A stretch of DNA of 64,000 nt from the NCBI GenBank assembly GCA_012842395.1, contig DUSX01000009.1, positions 186,001 to 250,000 on the forward strand. The letters are read 5' to 3'. Position numbers and translations under genes: made by a program. This document shows, in pieces, positions 42,001 through 51,737 of this stretch (positions are counted from its first letter, which is position 1; each line of letters begins with the position of its first letter). Origin of the DNA: Bacillota bacterium (lineage in GTDB: Bacteria > Bacillota > SHA-98 > UBA4971). The notes beneath the pieces are model-generated. The model had not been told where the DNA came from. It did no database searches and saw only the letters and a program-made list of their open reading frames with translations.

Positions 42001-43524
42001 ATGGCGGTACCGGTTCTTGAAGTCAAGGGCGTCGCCAAGACCTTCGATCGAGTCGTGCAGGCCCTGCGTGGTGTAAGCATAGCTGTCAACGAAAACGAGA
42101 TAGTCGGAGTTGTGGGTGAAAATGGTGCTGGGAAGTCTACTCTGATGAAGATCTTGGTAGGGGTATACCCTCCCGATGCAGGGGAATGGTACTACAAAGG
42201 TACCAGGACTTCGTTTCCGAAGAACCCCAATGAGGCAGCCAAAAAGGGGGTCGCCATAGTTTACCAGGAGAAGGGTGTGATCCCGGCCTTAAAGGTCTAC
42301 CAGTACCTGTTCCTCGGGCATGAGGACAAGTACATGAAGTTCCCGAGACTAGCGACAACGGAGATGAGAAGACGCGCGCGGGAGATCACAGACGAGTTCC
42401 ATATAACCTGTGATGTCGACCAGTTTATGTATGAACTGCCGTTGTCTACCCAGAAAATGATCGAGATAGCGCGGGCTATTCTGGGCCTGCGCCTGGAGCA
42501 CGGCAATGATCATGCCGCATCGGTTGTCATACTCGACGAGCCGACCGCGCCGTTAACCATAGAAGAACGTCAGGGGCTATTCTCATATATCCTTGACATG
42601 AAAAAGACCACCTCGTTCATCCTGGTTTCCCATATGATGCATGAGGTGCTGGAGTTCACTGACCGGGTTTATGTGCTGCGCGACGGCAGCCTGGTCGCTC
42701 ACTATGATTTGTCTCGCGAGAGCGTCACAGAGGAGGACCTTTTCAAGGCCATAGTAGGCAAGACGTCATTCGAGCATGCCGCTCGGGACGAGGGCCCAGC
42801 TGTCCCTGGCGAAGAAGTGGTCTTGGAGACGAGGAGCCTCACGAAAAGAGGGAGCTATTACGACGTTTCTCTGGAGCTTCATAAGGGAGAGTGCATCGGC
42901 ATCTTCGGTCCGGCGGGCTCAGGGAAGAGCGAGATAGTCAAGACGATAGCAGGCCTCATGAGCTTCGACAGCGGGACTCTGATGGTCAAAGGAGAGGTCG
43001 CTAGAGCAGGTGAGGAGCCTCATGTTAGGTTGACGAGAGGTGTCGGGTATTTCTCCGGTGAAATAGAAAGGCAGCTATTCTTCAATTGGCCTGTCAAGGA
43101 AAACATCTCAATAGTGAACATCGACAAGGTACTGAGGCGACGCGGCAGGATCATCAACTTCAACGCTGAGAGGCAAATGGCAGAGAGAATCACTGCAAGA
43201 CTAAAGATAAGGACGCGCGACGTTAACGCCAATTGTCGTTCACTGAGCGGCGGCAACAAGCAAAAGGTGTCTGCGGGGAGATGGTTTGAGAGAAATCCTG
43301 ACATACTCCTCCTTGAGGACCCCACGATCGGAATCGATGTGGGCGCAAGGAAAGACATCTATGAAGCCCTCAAGGAGATGAAGAGCAGAGGGATGTCAAT
43401 GTTGCTTGTGAGCGACGACCCAAAGGAGTACTCGATCTTGTGCGATAGAGTCGTACTCATCAAGAACGGACGGCTCCAACGCGAGGTTGACAGTAGGGAG
43501 TTTACAGAGGCGATGTCAACGTGA
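42001..43524 (+). CDS. Ribose-type ABC transporter ATPase with two ABC domains (RbsA/MglA-like)
   Basis: A 507-residue tandem ATPase. First half: GENGAGKSTLMK, ILDEPTAPLT, degenerate signature LPLSTQKMIEIA. Second half: GPAGSGKSEIVK, signature LSGGNKQKVSAGRW and LLLEDPTIGIDVGA, in which the catalytic Glu after Walker B is in ED order as in RbsA C-terminal halves. ATG at 42001 follows AAGGTG; GTG 41992 and ATG 41995 are also in frame. Its stop overlaps the first permease start by 4 nt. Confidence 0.92.
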   Translation: MAVPVLEVKGVAKTFDRVVQALRGVSIAVNENEIVGVVGENGAGKSTLMKILVGVYPPDAGEWYYKGTRTSFPKNPNEAAKKGVAIVYQEKGVIPALKVYQYLFLGHEDKYMKFPRLATTEMRRRAREITDEFHITCDVDQFMYELPLSTQKMIEIARAILGLRLEHGNDHAASVVILDEPTAPLTIEERQGLFSYILDMKKTTSFILVSHMMHEVLEFTDRVYVLRDGSLVAHYDLSRESVTEEDLFKAIVGKTSFEHAARDEGPAVPGEEVVLETRSLTKRGSYYDVSLELHKGECIGIFGPAGSGKSEIVKTIAGLMSFDSGTLMVKGEVARAGEEPHVRLTRGVGYFSGEIERQLFFNWPVKENISIVNIDKVLRRRGRIINFNAERQMAERITARLKIRTRDVNANCRSLSGGNKQKVSAGRWFERNPDILLLEDPTIGIDVGARKDIYEALKEMKSRGMSMLLVSDDPKEYSILCDRVVLIKNGRLQREVDSREFTEAMST

Positions 43525-44495
43525 AGTCATTCAGCAATGGCGCGAAAAACGGGCGGGCTCGTTATCTTCTGGGGTCTGTCAAGAAACAACCCGTGGTTCT
43601 CATACTCATCGTGATATCTGTGGCGTTTTCCATTTGTTTTCCTGATCGCTTTCTCACCTATCTCAATATCTCCTCCATAGTGAGCCAGTTTGTGACGATC
43701 ATGCTGTTCGCGCTGGGTCCATCCATCGTGGCGGCGATGGGATCGATGGATTTGACCTACATAGGCATCTGGATGCTCGGCGGCATTGTCTTGTGGCGGT
43801 TGACGCCGACACTCGGACCCGCCGCCATCCTCGTGATCCCGGTTCTCGGAGTCGTCACCGGCTGGCTGGTCGGAGTCATACAAGTCAAGGCGAAGATACC
43901 TTCTTTTATACTCACTTTGAGTCTACTGGTGGCGTACTCGGGGCTTACATCTCTTCTGTCGGGCGGTTACCCAAGGATCGTTCGGGGTTATGAATTCATA
44001 ACGGCCCCACTGATACCGTACGTGCCGACCGAACTGGTATGGACGGTCCCGCTGATAGGCGCCGCTGTGTTCATCATGAGGAGCACCAAGGTGGGCACGT
44101 ATCTTTACGCCATCGGGTCGAATGAAGAGGGGGCGCAGCTAGCCGGGATAGACGTTCAGAGGTATAAGATCTTGGCCTTCACGATAAGCGGCCTTTTCAC
44201 GGGTTTGGGATCCGTAATCCAGTTCCAACATCTAGGGGGGTCAGTGCCCCTAGCGCTCAACTTGAACACCATGGTCTCGCCACTTGTTGCGATAGTCCTC
44301 GGCGGGACCTTGCTGACGGGAGGTAGCGGGGGCCCGGACAGGACAATCCTGGGCGCATTGACGTATGTCGTTCTGTACCGTGGACTGTACATCTCGTTTC
44401 TGAGCCCGGAAGTCCTGCAATTGCTCACCGGTTTGCTTCTAGTCGTTTCGGTTGTTATTGCGTCTCGAGAACTAAGAAGCGTCATCGTCACGTGA
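43521..44495 (+). CDS. Ribose-type ABC permease 1
   Basis: A 324-residue membrane protein of the RbsC/BPD_transp_2 family with about eight to ten hydrophobic segments and the phrase AIGSNEEGAQLAGIDVQRYK, equivalent to the RbsC AIGGNEEAARLSGI loop that contacts the ATPase. GTG start overlaps the ATPase stop (GTGA). Confidence 0.9.
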   Translation: MKSFSNGAKNGRARYLLGSVKKQPVVLILIVISVAFSICFPDRFLTYLNISSIVSQFVTIMLFALGPSIVAAMGSMDLTYIGIWMLGGIVLWRLTPTLGPAAILVIPVLGVVTGWLVGVIQVKAKIPSFILTLSLLVAYSGLTSLLSGGYPRIVRGYEFITAPLIPYVPTELVWTVPLIGAAVFIMRSTKVGTYLYAIGSNEEGAQLAGIDVQRYKILAFTISGLFTGLGSVIQFQHLGGSVPLALNLNTMVSPLVAIVLGGTLLTGGSGGPDRTILGALTYVVLYRGLYISFLSPEVLQLLTGLLLVVSVVIASRELRSVIVT

Positions 44496-44514
44496 GAGCG
44501 AGGAGGCAGGCGTA

Positions 44515-45468
44515 ATGACCGTTTCAATTCCGGAATGGCTCCGAAAGAACACGGGGATCGTCATCGCGGTAGTCGCAGCGATAGCTGTTATAGGCATCTT
44601 CCAGGCGATCAATCCCTTCTTTCTCAGCCACCAGGGAAGAATCACCCTAGTATATGCGATGTCCTATTTTCTGATAGCGGCGTGTGGCCTGACTTTCGTG
44701 ATCATGATGGGTTCCTTCGATTTTTCAGTGGTTAGCCTGCTAAAACTCGCTGCTCTGCTGTGCGCCTTGTATATCGATAGCATCGGGCTCTGGGTGATTC
44801 CTGTGGCTGTGCTTGTATGCGCCGGGTGTGGGTTCATAAACGGGCTCCTGTTCGTAAAGTTCAAAGTGCCGTCTTTTCTAGCGACACTCGGTATCTCTGT
44901 CGTCGTCGACGGGATATCGCTGTATCTTTCGAGAGGTTTCCTGCATGTGATCACCAACAGGGCTTTCCGATCCCTCTCCGTGACGTTTTTCGCGGGCCTG
45001 CCATCAGTGTTCTACTGGGCTGTGGGGATCTGGATCATATGCACGTTCGTGGCGCTGTGCACGCCGTTTGGGCGCCGTATCTATGCCATCGGAGGAAACC
45101 CCACCGCCGCTGCGTTGTGTGGAATAAACGTGGCGAAGCACCGGCTGTGCGTGTTTACGATTAGCGGCTTTCTTGCGGGACTGGCGGGGGTCTTGTATAT
45201 GGCACAATTCGGAGGGGGGTCCATAGAGATCGGTGCGGACATGATCATACCGCTTTTCGCTAGCGTCGTTGCCGGTGGGACGGCCCTCACGGGAGGTATC
45301 GGCGGTCCGCACAGGACAGTGATCGGGGTGATACTCATCACTTGGATTCAGGCTGGGATGTCGACGCTCGCGATCGGTCGTGACATCCAACTGCTGACCT
45401 TGGCCCTGATCGCAATAGGCATGAGCATAGTAACGACAGACAGAACCATGGTAAGCATCATCAAATGA
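44515..45468 (+). CDS. Ribose-type ABC permease 2
   Basis: A 317-residue RbsC-like permease with the corresponding loop AIGGNPTAAALCGINVAKHRL. Two different permeases, instead of one homodimer, suggest a heterodimeric channel. The 19-nt gap and GAGGAGGC ribosome binding site place it in the same operon. Confidence 0.9.
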   Translation: MTVSIPEWLRKNTGIVIAVVAAIAVIGIFQAINPFFLSHQGRITLVYAMSYFLIAACGLTFVIMMGSFDFSVVSLLKLAALLCALYIDSIGLWVIPVAVLVCAGCGFINGLLFVKFKVPSFLATLGISVVVDGISLYLSRGFLHVITNRAFRSLSVTFFAGLPSVFYWAVGIWIICTFVALCTPFGRRIYAIGGNPTAAALCGINVAKHRLCVFTISGFLAGLAGVLYMAQFGGGSIEIGADMIIPLFASVVAGGTALTGGIGGPHRTVIGVILITWIQAGMSTLAIGRDIQLLTLALIAIGMSIVTTDRTMVSIIK

Positions 45469-45574
45469 AGTAGTACGACAGCCGGCGGTCTGTCAGTTGC
45501 AGCGCGGTCGACCTTTCACGTGAGGCGGCAGTGACAAATCCAGGTTGCGGCTGCGCGGGCGCTATCTGAGGAAG

Positions 45575-45593
45575 AAGGGCGTAGAGCCTTTTT
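45575..45593 (+). terminator. Intrinsic terminator of the importer operon
   Basis: AAGGGC-GTAGA-GCCTTT stem followed by TT, about 105 nt after the last permease stop and upstream of the SDR gene. The stem is short, so it may be partial. Confidence 0.5.
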
Positions 45594-45659
45594 GATGGAA
45601 CGTCTCAGGGTGTGCTCTGCCCCGTAGGCTTAAACTGCAACGTATGGGAGGGGTTCTAG

Positions 45660-46409
45660 ATGAGGTTGAAGGACAAGGTCGCGATCGTGACAGGCGGAGG
45701 TCAAGGGCTGGGTGAGGCTTTCTGCAAGGGCTTCGCACGCGAAGGTGCTCATGTTGTGATCGTGGACATCAACGAGGAGACTGGCAGGGCGGTCGAGCGT
45801 GAGATAAATCAAGGACCTGGCACGGGCATGTTTATCCGGACGGATGTTTCGTCCCGGGACGATGTCAAACGAATGGTCGATGCTGTCATGCAGCGGTTCG
45901 GGCGAATCGACGTGTTGGTGAACAACGCGGGCGCTCACACAGGCGGTGCCTTTTGGGAGGAGACCGAGGATGCCTGGAGGCGCATGTTTGAGGTCAACAT
46001 CATGGGGGTTGTCCGAGTGTCTCAGGCGGTTGTTCCCATCATGATAAAACAGCGAAAAGGGAAGATAGTGAACGTCTCGTCGAAGGCGGCCATCGTAGGT
46101 GAGCCGAACCATGCTGCGTACAGCGCATCAAAGGGCGCAGTGCTCTCGTTGACGAGGGCAATGGCTGTCGAACTGGGCCAGTACGGGATAAACGTCAATG
46201 CCATCTGCCCTGGCACGACCTTGACTCCTCTTGGCAAGGCAGCCCTCCAAGACCCCGTGACGAGAAAGGCGCTGGAAAGCAATATCCCGCTTGGAAGGCT
46301 CGGACAGCCTGAGGATCAGGTAGGCTCTGTGCTCTTCCTAGCATCGGAGGAATCCGACTGGTGCACAGGTCAAAGTGTGGTGGTGGATGGCGGGCTGTCC
46401 ATGATTTGA
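45660..46409 (+). CDS. Short-chain dehydrogenase/reductase
   Basis: A 249-residue classical SDR. TGGGQGLGEAF is the cofactor loop, NNAG the structural motif, VSS and YSASK carry the catalytic Ser, Tyr and Lys, and the C-terminus is VVDGGLSMI. Asp in VIVDINEE after strand 2 favours NAD(H). Probably oxidises a sugar, polyol or keto intermediate from the imported substrate. ATG/TTG region at 45660 follows GGGAGGGG. Confidence 0.9.
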   Translation: MRLKDKVAIVTGGGQGLGEAFCKGFAREGAHVVIVDINEETGRAVEREINQGPGTGMFIRTDVSSRDDVKRMVDAVMQRFGRIDVLVNNAGAHTGGAFWEETEDAWRRMFEVNIMGVVRVSQAVVPIMIKQRKGKIVNVSSKAAIVGEPNHAAYSASKGAVLSLTRAMAVELGQYGINVNAICPGTTLTPLGKAALQDPVTRKALESNIPLGRLGQPEDQVGSVLFLASEESDWCTGQSVVVDGGLSMI

Positions 46410-46560
46410 ATCTGAACGCTCACCCACGTCGCTCGGCGGTCTGTGATGCGGGACTCGTCTTTGCAGAGCCCTCAGGAGTGGTGAACGCGCGCTGGTTCTA
46501 GCTGGGCGGGACCGTCAGGGTCCGGGCGAACAGCATGACTCGACGCAAGGTAAGGAAGGC

Positions 46561-46593
46561 GCATCCGGGAGGTCGTTGGTCCCTCCCGGATGC
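46561..46593 (+). terminator. Strong hairpin after the SDR gene
   Basis: GCATCCGGGAGG, 9-nt loop, CCTCCCGGATGC, then TTCCTAA. Perfect 12-bp stem with a weak T-rich tail, in the 387-bp gap between the SDR and second dehydrogenase genes. The rest of that gap shows no gene. Confidence 0.65.
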
Positions 46594-46796
46594 TTCCTAA
46601 CGTTGTGAACTACCGACGATCTGGCTCACGACAGTCCGGCGGGATTAAGCCTCCTCGTGAGGTGCAACAAGTACGTTTGACGGCCTAGTGCTCCAGCTTT
46701 TGGGCAGGCAACTGCAGGAACGGATAGAGACCGAACCGCGCGAGCGGGTTGCAGGGCTTGTCCCGAGCATGGCGCGGCTGCGAGGAGTGGTCTGAC

Positions 46797-47831
46797 GTGA
46801 AGGCAGCGGTTTATTACGGGGTCCGCGACATTCGTGTGGAGGAACAGCCCGTTCCGGCCATCGAGGGCGACGACATTCTCCTGGAAGTGGAGGCGTGTGC
46901 TATCTGCGGAACCGACGTTCGGACGTTCCTGAACGGGAGTTCCACGGTGACTCCTCCTCGTGTCCTGGGGCACGAAGTGTGCGGCATAGTCCGTGAGATC
47001 TCTGCAGGTATGAACGATGGTCCTAGAGTTGGCGACAGAGTTATCGTCGCGCCTGCGGTTGGCTGTGGGTACTGCAGAGATTGTCAGTCAGGAGCCCCGA
47101 ACATGTGCGAAAGACTGCGCACGCTAGGGTTGGACTGCGATGGCGGGTTTGCCGAGTACATGGTGGTACCGGCTCGAGCCCGCTTCAATCTCATTAAGGT
47201 TCCGGAGGGGCTGGCACCTGAACATGCGACGCTGGCGGAACCGCTTGCATGCTGTATAAATGGACAGGACCAGGTTGGTATCAGGTTGGGCGACTCGGTT
47301 GTGGTGATAGGAGCGGGGCCAATTGGGTGCATGCATACGCTGCTAGCGAGGCTTCGAGGAGCCCTTAAGGTCGTAGTCATAGACAAGGTGCGTGACCGGC
47401 TTGGGGTCGCCAAGGAACTGGGGGCCACAGAGGTACTTTGCTCAGAAAGCGATGAGCCCGTGAGTTCGGTGCTTGAGATCACGGGCGGGGCCGGGGCGGA
47501 TGTGGTCATAGTGGCTTGCCCGTCTTCTGAGGCCCAGGGCCAGGCGTTACAGATGTGTGCCCGCCGCGGCCGGGTTCTTCTCTTCGGGGGCCTTCCCCCG
47601 GGGAAAACGGCCTCTCTTGACACGAATTTGATTCATTACAAGCAAATACATGTGACTGGCTCCCACGCATCAACGGTGTTGCAGAATCGATTGTCGGTAC
47701 AGCTTCTTGCATCGCGCGTCATTCCATCGGAGAAGCTTCTGACCCGTGTCGAACCGTTGGATCGGATTCGCGAGGCGTTTGACGCGGCGGTTTCCGCCAC
47801 GGAGATGAAAATCGCGGTGAAGTTACACTGA
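46797..47831 (+). CDS. Zinc-dependent medium-chain dehydrogenase 2 (sorbitol/threonine dehydrogenase-like)
   Basis: A 344-residue MDR enzyme: ACAICGTDVR and GHEVCGI for the catalytic zinc, CGYCRDCQSGAPNMC for the structural zinc, VVIGAGPIGCMH for NAD(P). GTG at 46797 follows GAGGAGTGG. It precedes the FGGY kinase by 34 nt, so substrate oxidation and phosphorylation are probably co-expressed. Confidence 0.87.
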   Translation: MKAAVYYGVRDIRVEEQPVPAIEGDDILLEVEACAICGTDVRTFLNGSSTVTPPRVLGHEVCGIVREISAGMNDGPRVGDRVIVAPAVGCGYCRDCQSGAPNMCERLRTLGLDCDGGFAEYMVVPARARFNLIKVPEGLAPEHATLAEPLACCINGQDQVGIRLGDSVVVIGAGPIGCMHTLLARLRGALKVVVIDKVRDRLGVAKELGATEVLCSESDEPVSSVLEITGGAGADVVIVACPSSEAQGQALQMCARRGRVLLFGGLPPGKTASLDTNLIHYKQIHVTGSHASTVLQNRLSVQLLASRVIPSEKLLTRVEPLDRIREAFDAAVSATEMKIAVKLH

Positions 47832-47865
47832 GTGAGGGACTTCACGCCGATTGGAGGGAGAAAGA

Positions 47866-49365
47866 GTGCCTTGGAAAGCCATCTTAGCGATCGATCAGGG
47901 AACAACGGGCAGCAGAGCCGTGGTCTTTGACGAAGAAGGAAATGTGAGGGCAAGAGCATACAAGGAGATCAGGCAGTTGTTTCCGCACCCCGGTTGGGTG
48001 GAGCACGACCCCAAGGAATACGTCTCATCTGTGAAAGAGTGTGTGTTCGCCGTGCTTGACAGGTGCGGTGAGGATCTGCATATTGAAGGGGTGGGCATCA
48101 CTAACCAACGAGAGACTACCATCGCGTGGGATAAACAAACTGGTGAACCCATATGCAACGCTATTGTGTGGCAGTGCAGGCGCACGGCTCCGTATTGCGA
48201 GCGCTTGATTGCCCAAGGTGCTAGCGCGACTGTTCTGGATAAAACCGGTTTGCCGATAGATGCCTATTTCTCCGCGACGAAAATCCGGTGGATTCTGGAC
48301 AACATTCCAGAGGCACAGAGCCTAGTCGCTCAAGGGCGCCTGGCCGTCGGCAACGTCGATTCGTGGCTCATGTGGAACTTGAGCGGAGGCCGGATACACG
48401 CAACCGATGTGTCAAACGCGTCGAGAACAATGCTATTCAACATCTACACACGCGAGTGGGACAGCGATCTGCTTGACCTCCTCGATATTCCAGCGGATAT
48501 ACTACCATCCGTGTACGGTTCAAGCCACGTTTTCGGTGAGGTGTCAAGGGAATGGGGGGCCTTGGCCGGTACCCCAATATCGGGGGTAGCGGGAGACCAG
48601 CAGGCAGCGCTCTTCGGCCAGACGTGCTTTGAGGCGGGAATGGTCAAGAACACCTACGGCACAGCGCTCGCTGTTATGATGAACACGGGGGCCAACCCAG
48701 TGAGATCGAAGAGCGGCTTGACGACCGACCTGGCATGGTCCGTCAACGGAAGCACCGAGTATTCGCTCGAAGGGGTCGTCTTCATCGGAGGCGCGGCTGT
48801 CCAATGGCTCAGAGACGGTCTGAAGATAATAAAGGACGCCTCTGAAACCGAAGCGCTGGCGCGAGCGGTCGACGACACCGGCGGGGTGTATTTCGTCCCC
48901 GCGTTCGTTGGACTTTGCGCCCCATATTGGGACATGTACGCCCGCGGAACCATAGTCGGCCTTACGAGAGGCACGACCGCGCAACACCTGGCGCGTGCGA
49001 CCCTTGAGTCCATCGCTTACCAGACTCGAGATTGCGTGGACGCAATGGCGAGGGACCTGGGCCAGCCGGTGCGATCCTTGAGGGTCGACGGAGGGGCCAC
49101 GAAGAACGAGTTCCTAATGCAGTTTCAGGCAGATATCCTCGGCATCCCCGTGGAAAGGGCAGCCAACATGGAGATGGCGGCCCAAGGGGCTGCCTATCTC
49201 GCGGGACTTGCCTCCGGGGTGTGGAAGTCGAGGCAAGAGATCTCGAGGCTATGGAAGTGCGACAAGGTTTTCCAGCCCACAATGTCGGAGTCTCGGCGCG
49301 AGGAACTGTACAGCGGATGGCAGCGTGCCGTGGGCAGAGCTCGGGAGTGGGCTCCGAAGTCATGA
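47866..49365 (+). CDS. Glycerol-kinase-like FGGY carbohydrate kinase
   Basis: A 499-residue kinase: AIDQGTTGSRAVVFD at the start and [19 protein letters not shown] late. The glycerol-contact residues of GlpK are present ([32 protein letters not shown]). It is clearly paralogous to the kinase at 1188 but lacks that protein's insertion. Location between a polyol dehydrogenase and the SorC/BMC genes suggests glycerol or a close small polyol or ketose as substrate. GTG at 47866 follows GGAGGG. Confidence 0.88.
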   Translation: MPWKAILAIDQGTTGSRAVVFDEEGNVRARAYKEIRQLFPHPGWVEHDPKEYVSSVKECVFAVLDRCGEDLHIEGVGITNQRETTIAWDKQTGEPICNAIVWQCRRTAPYCERLIAQGASATVLDKTGLPIDAYFSATKIRWILDNIPEAQSLVAQGRLAVGNVDSWLMWNLSGGRIHATDVSNASRTMLFNIYTREWDSDLLDLLDIPADILPSVYGSSHVFGEVSREWGALAGTPISGVAGDQQAALFGQTCFEAGMVKNTYGTALAVMMNTGANPVRSKSGLTTDLAWSVNGSTEYSLEGVVFIGGAAVQWLRDGLKIIKDASETEALARAVDDTGGVYFVPAFVGLCAPYWDMYARGTIVGLTRGTTAQHLARATLESIAYQTRDCVDAMARDLGQPVRSLRVDGGATKNEFLMQFQADILGIPVERAANMEMAAQGAAYLAGLASGVWKSRQEISRLWKCDKVFQPTMSESRREELYSGWQRAVGRAREWAPKS

Positions 49366-49457
49366 TGTATGCGATGCCGTGGGGCCGACCCGCTTTGCCA
49401 CGCGATCAAGGCGCGGTTTCGACCAGTGCGCGATGGGGCGGTGTGTGATCGCGTCGT

Positions 49458-49475
49458 TCTGGGGTGAACCCCAGA
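49458..49475. terminator. Hairpin downstream of the FGGY kinase
   Basis: TCTGGGGT-GA-ACCCCAGA, 8-bp stem, about 95 nt after the kinase stop, no T-tract. Possible 3' end or leader structure for the regulators that follow. Confidence 0.4.
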
Positions 49476-49631
49476 GGAACGGTGAGGCTTGGCCGCATAG
49501 CCCACTCCTGTGCGTACGATAACGCGCGAATCCGTGTTGATTTACGCCGTGGTTGCGAGGTTCCTGTATGGTATGACGTGTGTTCGGTTCAGGGAAGGGT
49601 GCAATCTCGGAGTTCTGTTGTTGGCGGTGTA

Positions 49632-50678
49632 TTGACCTTGAGCAATCTCTCGCGTCTCCGCGAACTCGTCCGCGTGGCGAAGCTGTACTACGAGGAGAAT
49701 TTGTCCGAACAGGAGATCGCCTTGTCTTGTGGGACGTCACGGTCCAGCGTGTCGCGAATGCTTGCGGAAGCCAGGCGCAGGGGGATCGTTACGATATCGT
49801 TTACGAGCTTCAATCGCGAAGGCTCCGCTGAGGCCAAAGGATTGCGACTGACATACGGTCTCAAAGACGTGGTTCTCATTCCCAAGATCGGCAGTGGTTC
49901 GGAGGCAAGACTCAAGGAAAGACTCGGTGCTGCCGCTGCGGCCTACATCGCCGAGGTGATTCAGCCCGGTCAAATGGTGGGCGTCTCTTGGGGGACCACG
50001 CTGCTCGAGGTGGCACTGAAGCTTAGAGCTCGCAGAGTACCTGGAGTCTCGGTGGTACAGCTCAACGGTAGTGTTGGCCAGGGCGGAGCTTCATATCTGG
50101 GAGCGCAGGTGCTTGAGATGATCGCTGGCAAGCTCGGTGCCAAAGCAGTCTTGTTTCCCGCACCGGCCATTGTTGGAGACCCGGCCCTCAGCGAAGCTCT
50201 CATGAAGGATGTGTCTATCACTGAGGCGCTCGAAGCCGCACGAGGGTGCGACGTGGCTATCTTCACCGTGGGTGTTGTGGACCCCGCGTGCGTGCTGGTG
50301 GCGGCAGGTTACCTTACGGCGAACGACATGAGGCGTCTACAGACCTACGGGGCGGTGGGGGACATTTGTTCCCGGTTCTTCGACAGCCAAGGCAGGATCT
50401 GCGATCCGGAGCTTGATAGACGAACGCTGGGCCTTTGCCTCTCGGACCTTGCGGCGATTCCTCTCAAGATCCTTGTTGCCGGCGGGAGACAAAAGCTAGC
50501 CGGTATCCTCGGGGCCCTTCGTGCTGGCTACGCTGATGTCCTGATCACGGATGAGATGACGGCTTCCGGTCTTGAGGAGCTGACCAAAAACGGAATGCTC
50601 ACGCCGACGGACGTCCAGGCGAACGCAGAGCTTGATGGTGACTTACTCCGCGGCGGAGGGACTTCGCGATGGGCATAG
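49632..50678 (+). CDS. SorC-family transcriptional regulator 1
   Basis: A 348-residue regulator. N-terminal HTH (VAKLYYEENLSEQEIALSCG then SRSSVSRMLAEARRRGIV) and a C-terminal sugar-phosphate-binding domain of the SorC/CggR/LsrR type (GVSWGTTLLEVA; AVGDICSRFFDSQG). The start is uncertain: TTG at 49632 is the first start just ahead of the HTH, and GTG at 49599 is possible. First of three tandem paralogues. Confidence 0.85.
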   Translation: MTLSNLSRLRELVRVAKLYYEENLSEQEIALSCGTSRSSVSRMLAEARRRGIVTISFTSFNREGSAEAKGLRLTYGLKDVVLIPKIGSGSEARLKERLGAAAAAYIAEVIQPGQMVGVSWGTTLLEVALKLRARRVPGVSVVQLNGSVGQGGASYLGAQVLEMIAGKLGAKAVLFPAPAIVGDPALSEALMKDVSITEALEAARGCDVAIFTVGVVDPACVLVAAGYLTANDMRRLQTYGAVGDICSRFFDSQGRICDPELDRRTLGLCLSDLAAIPLKILVAGGRQKLAGILGALRAGYADVLITDEMTASGLEELTKNGMLTPTDVQANAELDGDLLRGGGTSRWA

Positions 50679-51619
50679 TGGACAGCGACGAGTTTTGTGG
50701 GAGAGTGGCTCGGCTGTACTACGGGGACGAGCTCACCCAAGCCGAGATCGCCGAGTTGCTGGGCGTCTCGCGTTCGGTTGTATCTAGGTGTCTCTCTAGG
50801 GCTCGGGCTAGGCGCCTCGTCCAGATAGAGGTTTTTGATCCAGAGGAGGTCTGCAGGGAGAGGGCGGAGATAATCCGACAACTGTTCGGATTGCGTCATG
50901 TGGTAGTGGTGCCCAATACCGAGGACAATGACGATGAAGAAGCCAAGCGAGCCGTGAGCGACGCAGCAGCCTTGTACCTCGACAGCATCGTTCGTGACGG
51001 CAGCATAATAGCCGTCTCGTGGGGTACAACCATGTACGAAGTGGCGAAGCGCTTGATCCCCCGGAAGCTTTCGGGTGTAAAGGTCGTGCAATTGAACGGC
51101 AACGCACGCTCAAGCCGCACCCACGAGAACGCCGCGACCATCCTAATGAACTTCGCCCAGGCGTACTCTGCCGAGGCGTACTCGTTGCCCGTTCCAGCGG
51201 TCACACACAGCAAGGCCCTGTCCTCCCAACTCTTGGCGGATCCAGCTATCAGCCTTGCCATAGACCTGGCGAGACGCGCTGAGATCGCTGTCTTCAGCAT
51301 AGGCTTCCCCGATGCGCGCTCGATCTTGGTGGAATCGGGCTATGTTACGGTTCAGGAGATAGCGGAGCTTGTTGCGCGTGGAGCTGTAGGGGACGTATGC
51401 TCCAGGTACTTCGGTGCCAATGGTGAGATCATTGACCCGGACCTTGACGCTCGTACGATAGGGATTGGCCTCTCCGATCTCCGGGACAAGGCACACTCCA
51501 TCGGCGTCGCCGCAGGTGCCCACAAGGCCAGAGGCATTGTCGGTGCGGCGAGGGGCGGCTACGTGAACACGCTTATCGTGGATGAGCTTGCGGCCCTTGA
51601 GATGATGCGTCTCGTTTGA
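50669..51619 (+). CDS. SorC-family transcriptional regulator 2
   Basis: A 316-residue paralogue: RLYYGDELTQAEIAELLGVS and RSVVSRCLSRARARRLV for DNA binding, then VSWGTTMYEVAKRL and AVGDVCSRYFGANG in the effector domain. ATG at 50669 overlaps the previous stop by 10 nt, indicating coupled translation and possibly a hetero-oligomer. Confidence 0.87.
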   Translation: MGIVDSDEFCGRVARLYYGDELTQAEIAELLGVSRSVVSRCLSRARARRLVQIEVFDPEEVCRERAEIIRQLFGLRHVVVVPNTEDNDDEEAKRAVSDAAALYLDSIVRDGSIIAVSWGTTMYEVAKRLIPRKLSGVKVVQLNGNARSSRTHENAATILMNFAQAYSAEAYSLPVPAVTHSKALSSQLLADPAISLAIDLARRAEIAVFSIGFPDARSILVESGYVTVQEIAELVARGAVGDVCSRYFGANGEIIDPDLDARTIGIGLSDLRDKAHSIGVAAGAHKARGIVGAARGGYVNTLIVDELAALEMMRLV

Positions 51620-51737
51620 GCGGCGTGGGGAACGGTTACACGCGTTGGAAGCCAACTGCAAATGAACCGCAAATGCCGCCTGGGATTCTGGTTTTGTTGA
51701 AGGAGTTGGCGCGCGAATGGCGAATGTGAATCGGTGA

